This document shows, piece after piece, positions 9,070 to 17,434 of a DNA stretch of 64,000 nt. How positions within the stretch are numbered: position 1 is the first letter of the stretch; each line of letters begins with the position of its first letter. The position numbers were made by a program, and so were the translations under genes. This stretch comes from Bacteroidia bacterium (GTDB lineage Bacteria; Bacteroidota; Bacteroidia; B-17B0; Aurantibacillaceae): positions 16,389 to 80,388 of the forward strand of contig JALHRL010000019.1 of NCBI GenBank assembly GCA_022841465.1, in the 5' to 3' direction. Below the pieces are notes generated by a model that saw nothing but the letters and a program-made list of their open reading frames with translations, ran no database searches and had not been told where the DNA came from.

Positions 9070-11892
9070 ATGAAGCGTAATATCGCATTTTATTTATTTC
9101 TCTTTTTTAATTTAAAATTATTTCCCCAAGTAATTACAAGCAGTTTTATTGCTCCTGATACGGTTTGTGTTGGAGAAACATTTACCATCCAAAATACATC
9201 AACAGGGCCTGTAAATAGTACTTATTGGAATTTTTGTAATCCAACTACGGCTCAAGTTTTTTCAATGAACATTGGTGGAGTAGTTAATTCACCTGTATTT
9301 ATGTCAATTGTAAAAGATGGAGGAAACCATTATGCATTTGTTTCTGAAAATTCTCCCGGGGCTTTAACAAGACTTGACTTTGGAAATACCATGACCAACC
9401 AATTTCCTGCCACTACAAATTTTGGTAATTTGGGAGGGCAAATTCCTGGTAATGGAGAAGGAATTTTTATAGAAAAGGAAGGTTCTAATTGGTATGGTGT
9501 AATGGTTGGAGGCCCCTTAGGATCAATAGCTCGGTTAAATTTTGGAACAAACATAACCAATACACCTAATGTAGTGAATATGGGGAACATTGGCGGAATG
9601 TCATATCCACATCGAATAAAAATAGTTCACTCTTCAGGAAATAAATATGGATTTACAGTAAACAGAAATAACAATACAATAACAAGATTTAATTTTGGTA
9701 ATTCTCTAAACAATGTACCATTAGGCACAAATCTTGGAAACTTAGGAGGGTTATCTAGTCCGAATGATTTTGATATTATTTGCTATAATGGAAATTGGCA
9801 TATGTATATAACAAATAATGGAAATAATACTCTTGTGCGTTTAGATTTTGGAAATAGTTTATTAAATACACCAATTGCAACTAATTTAGGAAATATTGGA
9901 GTTAATCAATTAAGAGCTATTTCAATTGATTTAAGCTGTGGGTCAATTAAAGGGCAAGTTACCAGTCAAATTAGCGGTTTATATGATTTAAGTTTTCCTA
10001 CAGGTCCTACAGGAATTCCAACCACATCATTTGTAAGTAATACAATTTTTTCATTTCCTCATTCAATTGAAAAATTCAGAGAAGGAGATCAGTTAAACGC
10101 TTTTATTTGTAATGCTATAGGAAATTATATATCAAGAATAACCTATACCAATTGTGCCTTTTTAATTGCAAATCAAAGTACGCTTACACCAACTCCTATT
10201 TCGTTTTCAATACCCGGAATTTATACACTAAGTGTCCATAATAATAGTGCGCAATACAATCAATCTGTATATTGTAAAACAATAGCGGTTTTACCGGGTT
10301 TATTATCCGTTAGCGCAACGCCTACAGTTGGTTGCAGTAACACTGGATTTACTACTACTTTAAGTGCTAATGGAATTGGAAGTTTTACTTGGGAGCCCGG
10401 AAGCATTGTTGGAAGTACGGTTGTTGTTTCGCCAACTATTAGCACTATTTATACGGTTTCTACAACATCTTCTTTAACCTGTGGTAATATAAACACAATA
10501 GGCATCCAAGTAATTCCAACACCAAGCCTTGTTCTTAATGTAAATTCAGCTACTGTTTGTTCAGGAAACTCACTAAACTTAAATGCTTCTGGTGCTTCAT
10601 CATTTACATGGAATCCGGGTGCGATTATGGGAAACAGTATTGTTATAACACCAACCTCAAGTAGTATTTATACAGTAACAGGTTCCGATGGTATTTGTAC
10701 AGATAGTAAAACAATTCAAGTGAATGTAAATCCCTCTCCAGATTTAGGAATTGGTGCAGCACCCATGCAGCTTTGTTCGGGTCAAAGTACCACGCTTAAT
10801 GCAAGCGGAGCAAATTCTTATACATGGATTCCTGGTGGAACTAATAATTCAATATTTATTGTAAATCCTGCAATCACAACAACCTATACCGTAATAGGAA
10901 GTATTGGTTCTTGTTCAACCGAAGCGTCTATTCAAATTTCTGTTACTCCAACTCCAAGCATAAATGTTAATCCTTTTACAAGCAGTCTATGTATAGGAAG
11001 TAGTCAAACTTTTTCTGCAAATGGTGCGAATACTTTTACTTGGTTGCCTTTTGCTATATCCGGTAATTCAATTATAATTTCTCCTACCGTAAACACAACT
11101 TATACAATTATTGGAGAAAATGGTAATTGCATTGAAACGAAAACAATTTCAATTTTTGTTTTTCCAACCCCCACATTACAATTAAATAGTTCAGCGGGTG
11201 GGGCTTGTCTTGAATATTTACAAAACGCTACACTTACAGCAAGTGGTGCCGATACTTACACCTGGTATCCTATTCCGTTTAATCAAGCTTCTGTAATTGT
11301 AAATCCTAGTGTTTCCCTTGTATATACTGTAACTGGTTCAAATACGTTTTCCTGCAACGCAAGTAACACCATTCAAATTAATGTAACACCCAATTTACAA
11401 TCTTCTATTAGTAGTAGTGTAATTTGTAAAGGTAGCAGTGTTCAATTAAAAGCCAATGGCGCCGATTACTACAATTGGTTTCCTATTCTACAAGGCGGAA
11501 ATGAATTAACCATTTTTCCTGAATTAAGCACTACTTATACCGTTCAAGGAGGTAGTGGCCCTTGCGTAAAAGAAAATTATCTATCAGTAGAAGTTTTAGA
11601 TAATCCTATTGTTGAAATTCCGGAAGTTATTACTCCTAATGATGATGGAAAAAACGATCGCTTTGAAATTAAAACCAAGGCACCGGCAAAAATTGATATA
11701 AAAGTTTTTAATAGATGGGGCGCGGAAGTTTATGCAAATTCAGAATACGATAACAGTTGGAATGGAACTTCTAATACCAATTTACTATCCATAGGAAATG
11801 GTAAATTGCCCCAAGGAACGTATTATTTTGTTATTACTATTGAATCTTGCATAAATAAAGTGGTTACTGGTTTTGTAGTGATTCAATATTAA
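9070..11892 (+). CDS. Repeat-containing T9SS type B cargo protein, smaller relative of the first gene
   Basis: 940 residues. A signal peptide (about 1-20) is followed by a region (about 70-330) with recurring R-x-x-F-G-N/T, N-L-G-N-L-G-G and N-G-N-W motifs, which looks like a beta-propeller of NHL type. Six modules with the Y/F-T-W-x-P-G core (about 412-845) match those of the giant protein at the window start. The C-terminal 90 residues are a type B sorting domain (P-E-V-I-T-P-N-D-D-G-K-N-D, V-F-N-R-W-G, G-T-Y-Y-F). It is last in the operon with PorP/SprF and the PorE-like gene, so the cluster pairs two related cargos with one set of helpers. Binding target unknown. Confidence 0.88.
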   Translation: MKRNIAFYLFLFFNLKLFPQVITSSFIAPDTVCVGETFTIQNTSTGPVNSTYWNFCNPTTAQVFSMNIGGVVNSPVFMSIVKDGGNHYAFVSENSPGALTRLDFGNTMTNQFPATTNFGNLGGQIPGNGEGIFIEKEGSNWYGVMVGGPLGSIARLNFGTNITNTPNVVNMGNIGGMSYPHRIKIVHSSGNKYGFTVNRNNNTITRFNFGNSLNNVPLGTNLGNLGGLSSPNDFDIICYNGNWHMYITNNGNNTLVRLDFGNSLLNTPIATNLGNIGVNQLRAISIDLSCGSIKGQVTSQISGLYDLSFPTGPTGIPTTSFVSNTIFSFPHSIEKFREGDQLNAFICNAIGNYISRITYTNCAFLIANQSTLTPTPISFSIPGIYTLSVHNNSAQYNQSVYCKTIAVLPGLLSVSATPTVGCSNTGFTTTLSANGIGSFTWEPGSIVGSTVVVSPTISTIYTVSTTSSLTCGNINTIGIQVIPTPSLVLNVNSATVCSGNSLNLNASGASSFTWNPGAIMGNSIVITPTSSSIYTVTGSDGICTDSKTIQVNVNPSPDLGIGAAPMQLCSGQSTTLNASGANSYTWIPGGTNNSIFIVNPAITTTYTVIGSIGSCSTEASIQISVTPTPSINVNPFTSSLCIGSSQTFSANGANTFTWLPFAISGNSIIISPTVNTTYTIIGENGNCIETKTISIFVFPTPTLQLNSSAGGACLEYLQNATLTASGADTYTWYPIPFNQASVIVNPSVSLVYTVTGSNTFSCNASNTIQINVTPNLQSSISSSVICKGSSVQLKANGADYYNWFPILQGGNELTIFPELSTTYTVQGGSGPCVKENYLSVEVLDNPIVEIPEVITPNDDGKNDRFEIKTKAPAKIDIKVFNRWGAEVYANSEYDNSWNGTSNTNLLSIGNGKLPQGTYYFVITIESCINKVVTGFVVIQY
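10306..11595 (+). repeat. Six tandem protein modules related to those at 1-3861
   Basis: Six modules of about 70 residues with C-x-G-x-S and (Y/F)-T-W-x-P cores lie just before the sorting domain of the second cargo protein. The last is the most diverged (Y-Y-N-W-F-P). Confidence 0.8.
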
Positions 11893-11901
11893 TTATTTCT
11901 A

Positions 11902-11909
11902 TAGCTTTG
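11902..11909 (+). promoter_or_regulatory. Bacteroidota -7 promoter element for the RecD-like gene
   Basis: TAGCTTTG fits TAnnTTTG exactly. It lies 10 bases after the stop of the upstream operon and 18 bases before the TTG start. I see no well-spaced -33 TTTG. Confidence 0.5.
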
Positions 11910-11927
11910 TGTTTATTATAAAATACA

Positions 11928-13349
11928 TTGCAAACCATTTTAAATAAATTTACACAAAGCATTCATTCTGCTTTACCTTTTACTGCTAATACACAACAGG
12001 CGAATGCCATTGATTTATTGGCTCAATTTATTTTAAACCCGGAAAGTAATAGCTTGTTTATTTTAAAAGGCTATGCGGGCACCGGTAAAACTAATTTAAT
12101 GGCCGCAGTAACACAAGCCTTATTAAGCATAAAAGTAAAAAGTGTTTTAATGGCACCTACCGGCCGCGCAGCAAAAGTTTTGGCTGGTTTTTCAGGTAAA
12201 CAAGCCGTAACCATTCATAAAAAAATATTCAGTAAAGCTATTAGTGATGAAGGCGGTGTTGTTTTTGGTTTGGCCGATAACAATCATACCAATACCATTT
12301 TTATTGTTGATGAAGCTTCTATGATTGGTGCCGATAACGATTCTAGTTTCGGCGGAAACGGTTTACTTGAATCTTTGTTTGAATATGTTTACAGCGGTGA
12401 AAATTGTAAATTAATTTTTATTGGCGACAATGCGCAGCTTCCTCCGGTTGGTTGTAATCAAAGTCCTGCTTTAGATGCTGACTTTCTGCGTAAATCTTAT
12501 TCCATTAACATTCATTTTTTTGAGCTAACAGAAGTGGCTCGTCAGAAATCGGAGAGCGGTATTTTATACAATGCCACCAAGCTAAGAATTACTTTATTAA
12601 ACGAAGTATTTGAATTACCTCAATTAGAATTAACCAATGATGTAATTGCAGTGAATGGCGAAGAATTAGAAGATTGTTTGAATTCTGCCTATTCTAATTA
12701 CGGAAATGAAAATGTTTTAATTGTTACACGAAGCAACAAACGCGCCAATTTATTTAATCAAAATATTAGAAATCGTGTTTTTTATCGCGATGATGATTTA
12801 TGTGCGGGCGATAAATTAATGATTGTAAAAAATAATTATTTTTGGTTAGACGAAAAGAAAACGGAAGCTAATTTTATTGCCAATGGCGATGTTGCTGTTA
12901 TAAATAAAATAATTCGACGTGAAAAAATGTATGGATTTGAATTTGCTGAATGCGCAATTCGTTTAGAAGATTATGAAAATTTGACAGACCTTCAAGTAAA
13001 AATTTTATGTGATACCCTCACTTCAGAAGCCCCAAGCCTTACACCCGATAAACAAAAATTATTGTTTGATGAAGTAATGTACGATTGCCAAGAAATTCCT
13101 GAAAAATGGAAAAAAATGTTGTACCTAAAACAAAGTCCGTTTTACAACGCTCTGCAAGTTAAATTCAGTTACGCAGTTACCTGCCACAAATCACAAGGCG
13201 GACAATGGCCGTGTGTGTTTATAGACCATGGTTACCTTACCGATGAAATGATGGATAAAAACTTTATTCGTTGGCTTTACACGGCTTTAACCAGAGCAAC
13301 AGAAAAGGTGTTTCTAATTAATTTTAGCCCTAAACTCCTGAGTAATTAA
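11928..13349 (+). CDS. RecD-like ATP-dependent DNA helicase (superfamily 1)
   Basis: 473 residues. The Walker A motif G-Y-A-G-T-G-K-T is at 48-55 (Lys54), the Walker B V-D-E-A-S at 127-131, and a G-D-x-x-Q-L-P-P-V-G motif III follows. The C-terminal half has the UvrD-like T-C-H-K-S-Q-G-G-Q-W motif and a final Y-T-A-L-T-R-A motif VI. This set marks SF1B helicases of the RecD/Dda group, which unwind DNA 5' to 3' and work alone in many Bacteroidota without RecBC. The only start before Walker A is TTG at 11928; the next in-frame Met falls inside the ATPase domain. It has its own predicted promoter and is not clearly part of the secretion operon. Confidence 0.88.
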   Translation: MQTILNKFTQSIHSALPFTANTQQANAIDLLAQFILNPESNSLFILKGYAGTGKTNLMAAVTQALLSIKVKSVLMAPTGRAAKVLAGFSGKQAVTIHKKIFSKAISDEGGVVFGLADNNHTNTIFIVDEASMIGADNDSSFGGNGLLESLFEYVYSGENCKLIFIGDNAQLPPVGCNQSPALDADFLRKSYSINIHFFELTEVARQKSESGILYNATKLRITLLNEVFELPQLELTNDVIAVNGEELEDCLNSAYSNYGNENVLIVTRSNKRANLFNQNIRNRVFYRDDDLCAGDKLMIVKNNYFWLDEKKTEANFIANGDVAVINKIIRREKMYGFEFAECAIRLEDYENLTDLQVKILCDTLTSEAPSLTPDKQKLLFDEVMYDCQEIPEKWKKMLYLKQSPFYNALQVKFSYAVTCHKSQGGQWPCVFIDHGYLTDEMMDKNFIRWLYTALTRATEKVFLINFSPKLLSN

Positions 13350-13403
13350 CAATTACATGCTATTAACTTGCGAATTTAACGTAGCAGTATAGTATTTTTT
13401 ACG

Positions 13404-13411
13404 TAAATTTG
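13404..13411 (+). promoter_or_regulatory. Bacteroidota -7 promoter element for the DUF6089 gene
   Basis: TAAATTTG fits TAnnTTTG exactly and ends 25 bases before the ATG at 13437. No clear -33 TTTG at the usual spacing. Confidence 0.5.
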
Positions 13412-13436
13412 GCAGAATTGATTTAACTATCTCTTA

Positions 13437-14384
13437 ATGAGAAGAATACTTTACATTATATCAATAAGTTTATTTGTAGGTAATATAGCTGCACAACGCT
13501 CTACGCGTGCTAAAGAGTGGCTTAAATACCGTAATGAATTTATTTTTGGTATTGGAAGTTCTCATTTTCTTGGTGATTTAGGAGGAAGAGATAAAATTGG
13601 ACAAGATTATACACCAGCAGATTTAGACCTTCAATCTACCCGCATGGCTGTTTCTGCCGGACATCGTTACAAAATAAAAAAGTGGATGAATGTAACAAAC
13701 AAGTTATCATACATTGCTTTATACGGTAATGATGCCTTAACAAACGAAAAATACCGTAACAACAGAAATTTAAATTTTAAAAACAACTTATTTGAATATA
13801 CCGGAACCATAGAGTTTGGTTATGTAAGCAGCCGTATAAAAAGTAAATATTCCGTTAAACGCACTTTAACACAACGTATGAGTAACCGTACCTGGAGCGC
13901 TTTTGCTTATACCGGCATTGGTGTTTTTTATCATAACCCCAAAGGTAAAGTGCCGGATAATGGTGCTTGGGTAAAATTAAGACCTTTACATACAGAGGGA
14001 CAAGGTTTAGCGGGTGGCCCTAAACAATACAAAAGAGTTAGCGTTAATATTCCTTTAGGTGCTTATTTTAAATTTACGTATCACAAGGTGTGGACCGTTG
14101 CATTGGATGTTTGTATTCGTAAAACATTTACAGATTATATTGATGATGTTGGAAGTAATTATTATAACCCTGCTGCACTAAGATCCAACTTTGGCGATTT
14201 ATCAATGGTGATGAGCGACCCTAACAAAGGTAACATTGCCGGATTCTCTTCTCCTGCTGCCGATGGTAGTCCTGCCGTTAGAGGTGATAACAATAAAGAT
14301 ACCTACTTTACAGTACAAGTTACAGCGGGTTATGTTCTTAAAAAACGTAATCGTAAAAAAGCCCGCTTACGTAGTAAATTCTAA
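13437..14384 (+). CDS. DUF6089-family outer-membrane beta-barrel protein
   Basis: 315 residues with a signal peptide ending near I-A-A-Q. The mature N-terminus (E-W-L-K-Y-R-N-E, then G-I-G-S-S-H-F-L-G-D-L-G-G) and the alternating aromatic/polar strands match the DUF6089 family of small Bacteroidota outer-membrane barrels. The C-terminus is strongly basic (K-K-R-N-R-K-K-A-R), unusual for a barrel end. No function is established for the family. It stands alone between the helicase and htpG, with 83 bases to htpG. Confidence 0.75.
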   Translation: MRRILYIISISLFVGNIAAQRSTRAKEWLKYRNEFIFGIGSSHFLGDLGGRDKIGQDYTPADLDLQSTRMAVSAGHRYKIKKWMNVTNKLSYIALYGNDALTNEKYRNNRNLNFKNNLFEYTGTIEFGYVSSRIKSKYSVKRTLTQRMSNRTWSAFAYTGIGVFYHNPKGKVPDNGAWVKLRPLHTEGQGLAGGPKQYKRVSVNIPLGAYFKFTYHKVWTVALDVCIRKTFTDYIDDVGSNYYNPAALRSNFGDLSMVMSDPNKGNIAGFSSPAADGSPAVRGDNNKDTYFTVQVTAGYVLKKRNRKKARLRSKF

Positions 14385-14467
14385 TACTTCAGCCCCTTTG
14401 TCATTTTGTCATTTTAATGTGCTTTGGCATGGTTTTTACTATACCTTAGCCGTAAAATTTTATAGCC

Positions 14468-16363
14468 ATGAGTACAGGAAAAATTAACGTACAAACAGAA
14501 AACATCTTCCCCATAATTAAAAAATTTCTTTACAGCGACAACGAAATTTTTTTACGCGAATTAGTTAGTAACGCCACTGATGCCACCCAAAAATTAAAAG
14601 CATTATCATCAATGGGTGAAGCCACCGGCGATCTTGGTGATTTAAAAATTGAAGTAGAAGTTGATAAATCATCTAAAACCATTACCATTAAAGATAAAGG
14701 TATTGGTATGACAAAAGATGAAGTAGAGAAATACATTACACAAATTGCATTTAGCGGCGCAGAAGAATTTGTAACCAAGTATAAAGATAAAGTAGATAAA
14801 AATGTTGTAATTGGTCATTTTGGTTTAGGGTTTTACAGCGCTTTTATGGTAGCAAAAAAAGTAGAAATTTTTTCTCTTTCATACAAAGCCGGAAGCCAAG
14901 GTGTACATTGGGAGTGCGATGGCAGCCCCGAATATAAAATTGAAGAAATTGGCAACCGCACCCAACGCGGAACAAATATTGTGTTACACATTGCCGACGA
15001 TTGCGAAGAGTATTTAGAAAACCATAAAATAGAAGGCTTACTAAAAAAATACTGTAAGTTTTTACCGGTAGAAATAAAATTTGGTACACGCAAAACCTGG
15101 GAACCTACAGGTGAAAAAGATGATAAAGGTGAAGATAAAACCAAAGAAGTTGAAGTAGATAATATTATTAATAACCCCAACCCGGCATGGACAAAAAAAC
15201 CGGCCGATTTAACCGACGAAGATTACAAAGCATTTTACCGAGAGCTCTACCCCATGCAGTTTGATGAGCCTTTGTTTCATATTCATTTAAATGTTGATTA
15301 CCCTTTTAATTTAACCGGTATTTTGTATTTCCCTAAGTTAAGTAACAAGTTGGAAATGCCTAAAGACAGAATACAATTGTACAGCAACCAGGTGTTTGTT
15401 ACCGATAATGTAGAAAACATTGTACCTGATTTTTTAACCCTGTTGCGCGGGGTAATTGATAGTCCGGATATTCCGTTAAACGTATCGCGTAGTTATTTGC
15501 AAGCAGATGGCAACGTAAAAAAAATAAGCGGACACATTACCAAAAAAGTAGCAGATAAATTAGAGGAATTATTTAAAAAAGAGCGTGCTGATTTTGAGAA
15601 GAAGTGGGACGATATTAAAATATTTGTGCAGTACGGCATGATTAGCGATGAGAAGTTTTACGAGAAGGCCGTTAAATTTGCTTTGGTAAAAACTACCGAT
15701 GGTACTTACCATACTTTTGAAGAATATGAAAACAAAGTAAAAGCAAATCAAACTGATAAAGACAAAAAAGTAATTTTCTTATATGCTACCAATGTAGCAG
15801 AACAACATGCTTATATTGATGCAGCTAAAAGCAGAGGTTACGACGTTATTTTGATGGATACCATGTTAGACCCACATTACATTAACCACTTGGAAAGTAA
15901 ATTGAAAGACGTTTCGTTTGTGCGTGTAGATGCTGATACTATTGATAAGTTAATTAAGAAAGACGAAAACACTGTAAGTAAATTAAGCGAAGAGCAGGTA
16001 AATGAATTAAAACCAATTGTAGAAAGCGCGGTAAGTAAAGACCAATTTATGGTAGTGTTTGAAAATTTAAGCGAAACCGATGCGCCCATGTTAATTACGC
16101 GCCCTGAGTTTATGCGCCGTATGAAAGACATGAACCAGTTGGGTGGGGGAGGAGCCATGGGCTTTTATGGCAATATGCCTGATATGTATAATTTGGTAGT
16201 TAACAGCAACCACCCTTTAATTAGCAGAATATTAAACGAGAAAGATGCTGATAAGCAAAAGAACTTAACCAAACAAACAACCGATTTGGCATTGCTTTCG
16301 CAAGGGTTATTGAAAGGGGAAGGTTTAACCAACTTTATAAAACGCAGCGTTGAGTTAATTTAA
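14468..16363 (+). CDS. htpG: Molecular chaperone HtpG (Hsp90 family)
   Basis: 631 residues, the normal length for bacterial Hsp90. The N-terminal GHKL ATPase carries the conserved E-x-F-L-R-E-L-V-S-N-A-x-D-A (about 27-40), D-K-G-I-G-M and G-x-F-G-x-G-F-Y-S motifs. The middle domain has S-R-S-Y-L-Q and the C-terminal dimerisation domain ends at residue 631. HtpG is a cytosolic ATP-dependent chaperone for late folding of client proteins. A strong rho-independent terminator follows, so it appears to be monocistronic. A weak -7 candidate (TACCTTAG) lies at 14442-14449. Confidence 0.97.
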   Translation: MSTGKINVQTENIFPIIKKFLYSDNEIFLRELVSNATDATQKLKALSSMGEATGDLGDLKIEVEVDKSSKTITIKDKGIGMTKDEVEKYITQIAFSGAEEFVTKYKDKVDKNVVIGHFGLGFYSAFMVAKKVEIFSLSYKAGSQGVHWECDGSPEYKIEEIGNRTQRGTNIVLHIADDCEEYLENHKIEGLLKKYCKFLPVEIKFGTRKTWEPTGEKDDKGEDKTKEVEVDNIINNPNPAWTKKPADLTDEDYKAFYRELYPMQFDEPLFHIHLNVDYPFNLTGILYFPKLSNKLEMPKDRIQLYSNQVFVTDNVENIVPDFLTLLRGVIDSPDIPLNVSRSYLQADGNVKKISGHITKKVADKLEELFKKERADFEKKWDDIKIFVQYGMISDEKFYEKAVKFALVKTTDGTYHTFEEYENKVKANQTDKDKKVIFLYATNVAEQHAYIDAAKSRGYDVILMDTMLDPHYINHLESKLKDVSFVRVDADTIDKLIKKDENTVSKLSEEQVNELKPIVESAVSKDQFMVVFENLSETDAPMLITRPEFMRRMKDMNQLGGGGAMGFYGNMPDMYNLVVNSNHPLISRILNEKDADKQKNLTKQTTDLALLSQGLLKGEGLTNFIKRSVELI

Positions 16364-16384
16364 AAAACAAATTCTCTCTATTAC

Positions 16385-16422
16385 AAAACCCGATGTTTCA
16401 ACAAGCATCGGGTTTTTGTTTT
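16385..16422 (+). terminator. Rho-independent terminator of htpG
   Basis: A perfect 11-base stem (AAAACCCGATG with CATCGGGTTTT) around a 10-base loop, followed by more T residues, 21 bases after the htpG stop. Confidence 0.9.
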
Positions 16423-16489
16423 AATGAATTCAATGGTTATATTTGATATACGCGATGGAAAAGAGTTTATCTTGTTAAAACTACAAGAT

Positions 16490-16513
16490 TAACGCATATA
16501 AGCAAGAACGTTA
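16490..16513. other. TAACG...CGTTA boundary sequence before the toxin-antitoxin pair
   Basis: A short inverted repeat TAACG-N14-CGTTA ends in AACGTTA, the same heptamer that closes the two larger palindromes at 17355 and 20150. It lies between the htpG terminator and the antitoxin promoter. It may be a cassette-type boundary, but the arms are very short. Confidence 0.25.
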
Positions 16514-16555
16514 CCACTCATAGCGCAGACGATTCACCCTTATGAAATCAGGACA

Positions 16556-16587
16556 TTTGGATATTTCGATTATTATACGTATATTTG
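16556..16587 (+). promoter_or_regulatory. Complete -33/-7 promoter for the toxin-antitoxin pair
   Basis: TTTG at 16556-16559 and TATATTTG at 16580-16587 are separated by 20 bases, matching the Bacteroidota consensus. The element lies inside the longest open frame for the antitoxin, so the ATG at 16605 is the real start. Confidence 0.7.
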
Positions 16588-16604
16588 GAATAAATACACG
16601 TGCA

Positions 16605-16850
16605 ATGACAACCAAATTAACACTGACAGTTGAAAAGACAGTTATCGAAAAGGCCAAATCCTATGCAAAACGGACTGGCAGAAGTCTTTCTGAGCTTATC
16701 GAAAAATATCTTGAGAGCATAACTAACGACGAGAAAAATGACACTCAAATTTCTCCTAAGCTTAGAAAAATAGTAGGTTCTGTTAAACTTCCTAAAAATT
16801 TCGACGAGGAAAAGGAATTGAGAACTTATCTTGAAAAGAAACACCTATGA
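16605..16850 (+). CDS. DUF6364-like antitoxin (ribbon-helix-helix type)
   Basis: 81 residues. The opening M-T-T-K-L-T-L-T-V-E-K followed by a helix, a K-R-T-G-R-S-L-S turn and a second helix is the RHH fold seen in DUF6364 antitoxins. The charged C-terminal half (S-P-K-L-R-K-I-V-G-S-V-K-L-P) is the likely toxin-binding tail. A longer frame opens at 16542, but the promoter lies within it. The stop overlaps the toxin start by four bases (ATGA), so the two are translationally coupled. It probably neutralises the PIN toxin and autoregulates the operon. Confidence 0.8.
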   Translation: MTTKLTLTVEKTVIEKAKSYAKRTGRSLSELIEKYLESITNDEKNDTQISPKLRKIVGSVKLPKNFDEEKELRTYLEKKHL

Positions 16851-17260
16851 AAAAGGTATTTGTTGATACTAATATTTTAGTTGACCTAATTGCAGACAGA
16901 AGACCTTTCAGTAAGTTCGCCATTCAAATATTTTCTAAAGCCGAAGAAAGAAAAATAAAACTTTATACATCTTCTCATTCAATTGCAACGACACATTATC
17001 TGCTAAAAAAATACATTGACGAAAAAGAATTGCGAGATATTCTGCATAACATTTTAGACTATTTAAATATTGTTGCAATCGACCAAGACGTTATTAAAAA
17101 AGGACTTAAATCTAAGCATAAAGACTTTGAGGACGCAATTCAAATAATAAGTGCTTATTCGATTGAAAAATTGGACTGTATCGTGACAAGGAATATCAAA
17201 GACTTTAAAGGCTCTGAAATTCTTGTTCTTACTCCTGACGAATTAATAAAACATTTATAA
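16847..17260 (+). CDS. PIN-domain ribonuclease toxin
   Basis: 137 residues, typical for a VapC-like PIN protein. The first acidic residue is Asp7 in F-V-D-T-N, the central acids are in K-D-F-E-D-A (Asp93-Asp96), and the last conserved segment is V-T-R-N-I-K-D-F near 125-131. PIN toxins are Mg-dependent endoribonucleases. It overlaps the antitoxin by four bases. The pair sits between the AACGTTA-ended boundary at 16490 and the palindrome at 17355, consistent with a mobile unit. RNA target unknown. Confidence 0.85.
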   Translation: MKKVFVDTNILVDLIADRRPFSKFAIQIFSKAEERKIKLYTSSHSIATTHYLLKKYIDEKELRDILHNILDYLNIVAIDQDVIKKGLKSKHKDFEDAIQIISAYSIEKLDCIVTRNIKDFKGSEILVLTPDELIKHL

Positions 17261-17354
17261 AAACTTTGTGTGCGCTACAATTGGTAACATCAAACAAGTG
17301 ACCATGGGTAAAGTTTTCGTAAAAATAATTATTTGTATATTTAATTATCGCTAG

Positions 17355-17411
17355 TGCAAACAAACAGAGGCGGGTTCTTATGCCCGCTGGAATATTGAAT
17401 GCAAAACGTTA
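17355..17411. other. Intergenic imperfect palindrome ending in AACGTTA (attC-like candidate)
   Basis: Order: TGCA (17355-17358), GCGGG (17370-17374), CCCGC (17383-17387), TGCA (17400-17403), AACGTTA (17405-17411). The site at 20150 has the same parts in the same order with different spacing. The layout recalls integron attC sites, which end in GTTRRRY-like cores, but there is no integrase in the window and the match is by eye. Confidence 0.35.
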
Positions 17412-17434
17412 TAAGCAATTATTATAAACACTAT

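Noticed and set aside
14236..14487. Plus-strand frame overlapping the end of the DUF6089 gene and the start of htpG
   Set aside because: It overlaps both genes and translates to low-complexity, non-conserved-looking sequence.
14833..15180. Long minus-strand frame inside htpG
   Set aside because: Shadow of the htpG codons; htpG is certain.
17399..17434. Upstream ATG giving a 12-residue longer hydrolase
   Set aside because: It lies in the palindromic element and would put polar residues before the signal peptide.
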